Of a stretch of DNA of 11,389 bases, positions 7,074 through 11,389 are shown piece after piece. The notes beneath the pieces were generated by a model. That model had not been told where the DNA came from. It ran no database searches and was given only the letters and a program-made list of their open reading frames with translations. This stretch comes from Altererythrobacter sp. Its GTDB lineage: Bacteria; Pseudomonadota; Alphaproteobacteria; Sphingomonadales; Sphingomonadaceae. Location of the stretch: NCBI GenBank assembly GCA_023299945.1, contig JALZVZ010000180.1, positions 1 through 11,389 of the forward strand. Direction: 5' to 3'. The translations under genes were made by a program, and so were the position numbers. Positions within the stretch are counted from its first letter, which is position 1. Each line of letters starts with the position of its first letter.

Positions 7074-7472
7074 ATGCCAAATGGCCAAATCGAACACGCC
7101 AATATTTCCGTCACTGATCCCGAGCGCAGCGCAGGTTTGTTCAAGGCACTGCTCGGCTGGCGCGAGCGCTGGCGCGGACCTAGCTTGAAGTATGGGTGGA
7201 CGATCCATGTCGGCTCTGAAAGCTCTTATCTCGCACTTTACACCGGCGATCACGTCAAGGGAGATTTCACAAAAGGCCAACCCTTGAACCACATTGCCTT
7301 TGTCGTTGATGACCTTGCCGCCGCGCGGGAAATCATTGTGAAAGCCGGTTTAGAACCCTTTAACGACGGCACATATGATCCCGGTCCCAGCACCTTCTAT
7401 TTCTTCGATTGGGACGGCATAGAATTTGAGGTCGTTAGCTATGGCAAGGATAGCGATGGAGGTGCATCATGA
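7074..7472 (+). CDS. VOC-family (glyoxalase/dioxygenase-fold) protein, probable SoxR target
   Basis: The 132-residue product starts at ATG 7074, with AGGAG at 7062-7066 spaced 7 nt away. The in-frame ATG at 7035 lacks this and adds an unlikely basic segment. The sequence has two beta-alpha-beta-beta-beta halves of the vicinal oxygen chelate fold: IEHANISVTDPERSAGLFKA at about 6-25 and LNHIAFVVDDLAAAREII at about 71-88. Candidate metal ligands are H8, H73 and E119 (DWDGIEFEVVSY). VOC members include glyoxalase I, ring-cleaving dioxygenases and resistance proteins that bind or modify antibiotics; the substrate cannot be told from sequence. Divergence from soxR across a SoxR box suggests induction by redox-active compounds and a role in detoxifying an electrophile or redox-cycler. 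This role is inference. Confidence 0.82.
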   Translation: MPNGQIEHANISVTDPERSAGLFKALLGWRERWRGPSLKYGWTIHVGSESSYLALYTGDHVKGDFTKGQPLNHIAFVVDDLAAAREIIVKAGLEPFNDGTYDPGPSTFYFFDWDGIEFEVVSYGKDSDGGAS

Positions 7473-7684
7473 ACGAGTTTATGCCCCGCGAGCCGATGTT
7501 TGCAGCACCCGTTAAAAAGCGTCAGAAAAGTGCCGGTTGTTCGCCCTGCCCTTGCGGCTTTTTGGGCGCGGAAGCTGCTGATTTAGCCCAAGGCTCCTCC
7601 GTGGGATCCACCGCCAAATCACCGTCCCAAGCGCGGCACAAATCGAACGCGACTTGGGGCGAACCGCGCATCCATCCGGCATAG
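7469..7684 (+). CDS. Doubtful small ORF coupled to the VOC gene, overlapping the SRAP gene antisense
   Basis: This ATG overlaps the VOC stop as ATGA and has an excellent ribosome binding site (GGAGGTG, 7458-7464, 4 nt away), the arrangement expected of a real downstream operon gene. However, the 71-residue product matches no family I know, and from 7522 it runs antisense through the 3' end of the well-supported SRAP gene. Only the first 17 codons (MNEFMPREPMFAAPVKK) are free of overlap. A Cys-rich patch, GCSPCPCGF, lies in the overlapping part. It may be the head of a gene lost by rearrangement, a real short peptide, or chance. Confidence 0.25.
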   Translation: MNEFMPREPMFAAPVKKRQKSAGCSPCPCGFLGAEAADLAQGSSVGSTAKSPSQARHKSNATWGEPRIHPA

Positions 7685-8178
7685 TCAGCAGGCGCCAAGA
7701 TTACCGGCATCCGGCTGTGAATTTCGGATGCCGGCCCCGCGCTATCCGTCATCACCATGGAGAAACACGCGCCCCATTCATCGCTATCCCGCCAAACGCC
7801 AGCGGCGGCAAACAGCGCGGTATCTGGTACATGCATCCAAGTCCGTGTCATCGCGCCTTTTGTCCCTTGCGCCTCGGCCCAAGCCGTTAGCGGGATCAGG
7901 CAGCGCCGCGCCTCAAAACTGTCCCGCCAAAAATAGCTTTTGAGCTTATCTTGGCGCGCATTATTCACCGCTTTGGGTTTTAATGGCTGGCCCTGCTTCC
8001 CTTTCATAACCAGAGGGAAGCCCCAGTTCATGGATCGCACTGCGCCATCTGCAACGACCGCAGCGGGATAGCCGGGATAGACTTCTTCGCCAAAGTTTGC
8101 GCCGCCCAGCGCATCCTCTGCATCGAACCAACCCGCGACCTCATCCTTGCCCTTGGTCATGCGGTAAAGGTTGCACAT
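7522..8178 (-). CDS. SRAP domain protein (YedK/HMCES-type abasic-site DNA shield)
   Basis: SRAP proteins form a covalent crosslink through the N-terminal Cys2 with abasic sites in single-stranded DNA, protecting replication forks. The 218-residue product begins MCNLYRMT, so Cys2 is exposed after removal of Met. The other active-site residues of YedK/HMCES have counterparts: Asn in NNARQD (about 73), Glu in LTAWAEA (about 102, aligned with the FYEW Glu) and His in EIHSRMPVIL (about 154). Length is close to YedK (222 residues). The ATG (8178-8176) overlaps the ubiA stop as TAATG, so translation is probably coupled and the two genes form an operon. The combination of ubiquinone synthesis and DNA repair looks like genomic convenience rather than shared function. 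No clear terminator follows its stop. Confidence 0.92.
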   Translation of the reverse strand: MCNLYRMTKGKDEVAGWFDAEDALGGANFGEEVYPGYPAAVVADGAVRSMNWGFPLVMKGKQGQPLKPKAVNNARQDKLKSYFWRDSFEARRCLIPLTAWAEAQGTKGAMTRTWMHVPDTALFAAAGVWRDSDEWGACFSMVMTDSAGPASEIHSRMPVILAPADYAGWMRGSPQVAFDLCRAWDGDLAVDPTEEPWAKSAASAPKKPQGQGEQPALF

Positions 8179-9080
8179 TAGGCGTTGCCAGTAATGAAAC
8201 AGGCCGCCGCCATCAGGCCTCCTGCCCAGCGATTGGAGCGGAAACGAGCGAGCGGATTGTCAGCATCATCGGCGTCCAAAGTCATCACTTGCCATGCCAG
8301 ATGCAGCGCCACCGGCAGCAGCGTTAGCAGCGCAATCCAGTCCCCGCGATAGAGCCAGAAAGCGAGCGCCCACAGCGACACAGCGCCGGTATAAAACAGC
8401 GCCACACCGCCGCGCACATGGCCGCCCAGCCGCAAGGCAGAGGAGCGAATGCCGACCATCGCATCATCCTCGCGGTCTTGCAGTGCATAGATCGTATCAA
8501 AGCCAATCACCCATAGCACCGCGCCCAAATAGGCCGCGCCCAGCACTGCCCATTCGTCAAACCGCAGCTGCGTCCAGCCAACCAATATGCCCCAAGTGAA
8601 CACCATGCCCAGCCACGCCTGCGGCCACCATGTAATGCGCTTCATCAAGGGATAAGCGGCCACCAAAGCAAGGCTGGCAAGAGCGACAATCTGAGCCTCT
8701 TGGCGAAGCTGAAACAACACAAGCAGCCCGATCAAGCACAATGCGATCAGCCAGACCCAAGCGGTGCGTTTGCTTATCCGCCCGCTGGCGATGGGCCGTG
8801 CGGCAGTGCGCGCAACTTGCGCATCCAGCTTTGCATCGAGAATATCATTATAGACGCAGCCCGCCCCGCGCATGGCGATGCTGCCGATTAGAAGCCACGC
8901 GAGCAGAACCCATTGCGCTCCAGCACCGGTCAGCCACACGCCCCACACGCAGGGCCAGAAAAGCAGCCACCAGCCTATCGGGCGATCAAACCGCGCCAAT
9001 TGCGCCAGATCACGCGGCAATTGCGGCAAGCGCTCGACAAGGCTGCGGTGCTGCGTATCGGGGACGATATCGTCGTTCAT
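8178..9080 (-). CDS. ubiA: 4-hydroxybenzoate polyprenyltransferase UbiA
   Basis: UbiA is an integral membrane enzyme that attaches the polyprenyl chain to 4-hydroxybenzoate, the first membrane step of ubiquinone synthesis. The 300-residue product has the two Mg-diphosphate-binding motifs of the family: N78-D-x-x-D-x-x-x-D86 (NDILDAKLD), followed by ARPIASG, and D195-T-I-Y-A-L-Q-D-x-E-D-D206. It has about eight or nine hydrophobic helices and the usual RFDRPIGWWLLFWPC start of the first helix. The ATG at 9080 is preceded by GGGAG with 5-nt spacing, a good ribosome binding site. The SRAP gene overlaps its stop. rsmE diverges only 38 bp away, so the two promoters must overlap each other or the coding ends. 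Confidence 0.95.
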   Translation of the reverse strand: MNDDIVPDTQHRSLVERLPQLPRDLAQLARFDRPIGWWLLFWPCVWGVWLTGAGAQWVLLAWLLIGSIAMRGAGCVYNDILDAKLDAQVARTAARPIASGRISKRTAWVWLIALCLIGLLVLFQLRQEAQIVALASLALVAAYPLMKRITWWPQAWLGMVFTWGILVGWTQLRFDEWAVLGAAYLGAVLWVIGFDTIYALQDREDDAMVGIRSSALRLGGHVRGGVALFYTGAVSLWALAFWLYRGDWIALLTLLPVALHLAWQVMTLDADDADNPLARFRSNRWAGGLMAAACFITGNA

Positions 9081-9118
9081 ACTTGCTCCCTAACGTCCCG
9101 TCAGCCTAGTGCAAAGGC

Positions 9119-9886
9119 ATGAGCGCGACTCCCACCCCCAAAACACCCGCTTGGCCGCCTAAAAGCGCGCCGCGTCTGTTCGTGGAGGAGCCGATTTCGC
9201 TGGGCCAAGCCGTGGCGATTTCTGGCAATCAAGCGCATTACCTTGCCAAAGTTATGCGGATAACGGCGGGTGATGCGGTAATCCTATGCGATGATGTGAC
9301 AGGGGAATGGGCCTGCCGCGTGGTGGATGCGGCGAAGCGCGAGGTGGTGCTGGAACCCGTGGAGCAATTGCGGCCGCGCGAAGATGTGCCAGACTTTTGG
9401 CTTTGCCCTGCGCTGCTGAAAAAAGACCGATTTGATATGGTGCTGGAAAAGGCGACTGAATTGGGCGTCGCGGCGATTCACCCGGTTATCATGCGCCGAT
9501 GCGTTGCGGATAAGCTGAATATGACCCGCGCTGCGACGCTAACAATTGAGGCGGCGGAACAATGCGCGCGCACAGCTTTGCCAAAGCTTAGCGAACCACA
9601 AAAGCTGGCGGTATTATTGCGCGACTGGCCAACGGATCGCACATTGTTTTTCGCTGATGAGGATGGCGGCGAGCCTGCTGCGGAGGCCTTCAACAAACAC
9701 ACCGGCCCCGCTGCACTGCTCATCGGGCCAGAAGGCGGCTTTGACGATGCGGAACGCGAAATGCTGCGCGCGCATCCCAATGTGTCACCAATCGGCCTTG
9801 GCGCGCGAATACTAAGAGGGGAAACCGCAGCACTTGCGGCCACTGCGCTATGGATGGGCACTTGCGGAGATTGGAAAGCTGCATGA
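9119..9886 (+). CDS. rsmE: 16S rRNA m3U1498 methyltransferase RsmE
   Basis: RsmE is a SPOUT-class enzyme that methylates N3 of U1498 in 16S rRNA using S-adenosylmethionine. The 255-residue product has the N-terminal PUA-like part (PRLFV at about 18-22, then GNQAHYLAKVMR), the middle KKDRFDMVLEKATELGV stretch with EAAEQCAR at about 144-151, and the knotted SAM site made of LIGPEGGF (201-208) and LGARILRGETA (227-237). ATG 9119 is the only reasonable start; AAAGG lies just 1 nt upstream, too close to be a normal ribosome binding site, so initiation may be weak or leaderless. gshA follows on the same strand after 43 bp. Confidence 0.94.
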   Translation: MSATPTPKTPAWPPKSAPRLFVEEPISLGQAVAISGNQAHYLAKVMRITAGDAVILCDDVTGEWACRVVDAAKREVVLEPVEQLRPREDVPDFWLCPALLKKDRFDMVLEKATELGVAAIHPVIMRRCVADKLNMTRAATLTIEAAEQCARTALPKLSEPQKLAVLLRDWPTDRTLFFADEDGGEPAAEAFNKHTGPAALLIGPEGGFDDAEREMLRAHPNVSPIGLGARILRGETAALAATALWMGTCGDWKAA

Positions 9887-9929
9887 TTAGACCTTCCCAA
9901 CGACACCTACGTTGCATAGAGAAACTGAT

Positions 9930-11300
9930 ATGAGCACACGCGAAACATCTGACAAAGCCGACCCGATCATCGAAAGCCGCGACCAATTGATCGCACCGAT
10001 GCAGGCTGGTGAAAAGCCCAAGGCTGATTGGCGCATTGGGACCGAGCATGAAAAGCTGGTCTATAAAATCGCGAATTTCGCTGCGCCGTCCTATGACGAA
10101 AAATGCGGCATTCGCGATATTTTGATGGCCATGACACAGTTTGGCTGGGAGCCGGTTGAAGAAGGTGGCAATGTTATCGCGCTTAAAGGCGCGGATGGCG
10201 CGGTCAGTCTGGAGCCTGCGGGACAGCTGGAACTATCCGGCGCGCCGCTCGAAAACTTGCATCAAACCTGCAATGAAACGGGCCGCCATTTGGAGCAGGT
10301 CAAAGCGATTGGTGAGAAATGCGGCGTCGGCTTTCTTGGCCTTGGCATGTGGCCTGATAAGACCCGCGACGAGCTGCCCGTAATGCCTAAGGGGCGCTAT
10401 GGGATCATGATGAACCATATGCCCAAAGTCGGTGATTTGGGCCTTGATATGATGCTGCGCACTTGCACCATTCAGGTGAATCTGGATTATTCATCCGAAG
10501 CCGACATGGCGAAGAAATTCCGCACAGGTCTGGCCCTGCAACCGCTGGCTACAGCTTTGTTTGCCAACTCACCCTTTACCGAAGGGCGGCCCAACGGCTT
10601 CCTTTCCTATCGCAGCCATATTTGGTCCGACACCGATCCGCAGCGCACCGGCATGCTGCCCTTCGTTTTTGACGAGGATTTCGGCTATGAACGCTGGACC
10701 GATTACATGCTGGATGTGCCGATGTATTTCGTCTTTCGCGACGGCAAATATATCGATGCGGCGGGGCAGTCATTCCGCGACTTTATGCGCGGAGAATTGC
10801 CAGCATTACCGGGTGAATTCCCGCGTGAGAGCGATTGGTGGGACCATCTTTCCACTGCCTTCCCCGAAGTGCGCCTTAAAAGCTTCCTAGAGATGCGCGG
10901 AGCCGATGGCGGACCATGGAACCGGATTTGCGCCCTGCCCGCCTTTTGGACCGGACTGCTTTACGATCAGGGCGCGCTGGATGCTGCATGGGACCGCGTG
11001 AAGCATTGGTCGGTTGAAGAACGCGAGGCTTTGCGCAACGCTGCTCCTGCGCAGGCTCTTGATGCGCCATTACCGCGCGGGGGCACTATGCGTGATCTGG
11101 GCCGTGATATTCTTGAAATTGCGCGCGAGGGGTTAAAGTCGCGCGGCCAGCTCAACACCAGCGGCGACAATGAAACGGGCTTTTTGGAGCCATTGGACGA
11201 AATCGTCGCCAGCGGCAAAGTGCCCGCCCAGCGCCTGCTCGATCAATATAATGGAGAGTGGGCCGGCGATATTACCCGCGCCTATGACGACAGCTTCTAA
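9930..11300 (+). CDS. gshA: Glutamate-cysteine ligase, plant/alphaproteobacterial type
   Basis: This enzyme joins glutamate to cysteine with ATP, the first and usually limiting step of glutathione synthesis in the cytosol. The 456-residue product is of the GCS2 family found in plants and alphaproteobacteria, unrelated in detail to E. coli GshA. Diagnostic stretches are WRIGTEHEK (34-42, metal- and substrate-binding glutamates), SLEPAGQLELSG (93-104), the IQVNLDYSSEADMAKKFR region near 180-200, and GRPNGFLSYRSHIW. ATG 9930 is preferred over an in-frame TTG at 9912, since the product then begins MSTRETSDKADPI. The Shine-Dalgarno is weak (GAGA). It follows rsmE by 43 bp and probably shares its transcript. 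A monooxygenase-like gene starts 27 bp after its stop. Confidence 0.95.
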   Translation: MSTRETSDKADPIIESRDQLIAPMQAGEKPKADWRIGTEHEKLVYKIANFAAPSYDEKCGIRDILMAMTQFGWEPVEEGGNVIALKGADGAVSLEPAGQLELSGAPLENLHQTCNETGRHLEQVKAIGEKCGVGFLGLGMWPDKTRDELPVMPKGRYGIMMNHMPKVGDLGLDMMLRTCTIQVNLDYSSEADMAKKFRTGLALQPLATALFANSPFTEGRPNGFLSYRSHIWSDTDPQRTGMLPFVFDEDFGYERWTDYMLDVPMYFVFRDGKYIDAAGQSFRDFMRGELPALPGEFPRESDWWDHLSTAFPEVRLKSFLEMRGADGGPWNRICALPAFWTGLLYDQGALDAAWDRVKHWSVEEREALRNAAPAQALDAPLPRGGTMRDLGRDILEIAREGLKSRGQLNTSGDNETGFLEPLDEIVASGKVPAQRLLDQYNGEWAGDITRAYDDSF

Positions 11301-11327
11301 TACGGTTTTTAAAGAGGGAATACGGAT

Positions 11328-11389
11328 ATGCTGATAGTTCTAGCGAAAGCCAAAATGGGCGAAGGCGCAGTGGATGCGGCCCGCGATGC
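11328..11389 (+). CDS. Start of probable antibiotic biosynthesis monooxygenase (ABM) domain protein, 3' end outside window
   Basis: Only 20 codons are visible: MLIVLAKAKMGEGAVDAARD. GAGGG at 11314-11318 lies 9 nt before the ATG, a good ribosome binding site. The opening beta strand followed by KxGxG and a helix start looks like the small ABM-fold (YgiN-type quinol monooxygenase) proteins, usually about 95-100 residues. The family call is tentative because so little is seen. It probably belongs to the rsmE-gshA transcript, 27 bp after gshA. Confidence 0.6.
   Translation, partial: MLIVLAKAKMGEGAVDAARD

Noticed and set aside
9898..9914. CAACG/CGTTG inverted repeat between rsmE and gshA as terminator
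   Set aside because: The stem is 5 bp, there is no T run, and the genes look co-transcribed.
11299..11325. AATACGG direct repeat between gshA and the next gene
   Set aside because: Two copies of 7 bp in a short spacer are expected by chance and match no known signal.

Overview
The window looks like an ordinary chromosomal segment of an alphaproteobacterium, most likely from the Sphingomonadales (Erythrobacteraceae/Sphingomonadaceae type). The evidence is a class I lysyl-tRNA synthetase, the plant/alphaproteobacterial type of glutamate-cysteine ligase, a long DinG-like helicase followed by a SixA-type phosphatase, moderately high GC, and GGAGG-type ribosome binding sites. The taxon is inferred from protein character; no rRNA gene is present. 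I found no IS element, tRNA, CRISPR array or phage gene.

Layout. Positions 1-582 (+) are the 3' part of a secreted, Asn/Arg-rich protein with an RcnB-like C-terminus, closed by a strong hairpin terminator. Class I lysyl-tRNA synthetase (668-2275, -) and a TM2-domain membrane protein (2377-2988, -) lie on the opposite strand. A DinG/XPD-type Fe-S helicase (3120-5882, +) diverges from the TM2 gene and is followed with no gap by a SixA-like histidine phosphatase (5883-6416, +). soxR (6417-6869, -) meets it tail to tail with zero bases between the stops. An intergenic region of about 200 bp holds a near-consensus SoxR box, and a VOC/glyoxalase-fold gene (7074-7472, +) diverges from soxR. ubiA (8178-9080, -) and a YedK/HMCES-type SRAP gene (7522-8178, -) are coupled by a TAATG overlap. 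rsmE (9119-9886, +) diverges from ubiA and is followed by gshA (9930-11300, +). The first 20 codons of a probable ABM-family monooxygenase start at 11328.

How the genes work together. Most genes are housekeeping: translation (LysRS, RsmE), ubiquinone synthesis (UbiA), DNA repair (DinG-like helicase, SRAP) and glutathione synthesis (GshA). The clearest regulatory unit is the divergent soxR/VOC pair. SoxR has the full [2Fe-2S] cysteine motif, and an 8-4-8 dyad matching the SoxR operator sits between the genes next to a TTGACC -35 element facing the VOC gene, so that gene is probably a local SoxR target induced by redox-cycling compounds. The less explained parts are the soxR leader, with two pairs of 10-bp tandem repeats and a short overlapping upstream ORF, and a well-initiated small ORF after the VOC gene that runs into the SRAP gene on the opposite strand. 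I see no convincing large undescribed system.
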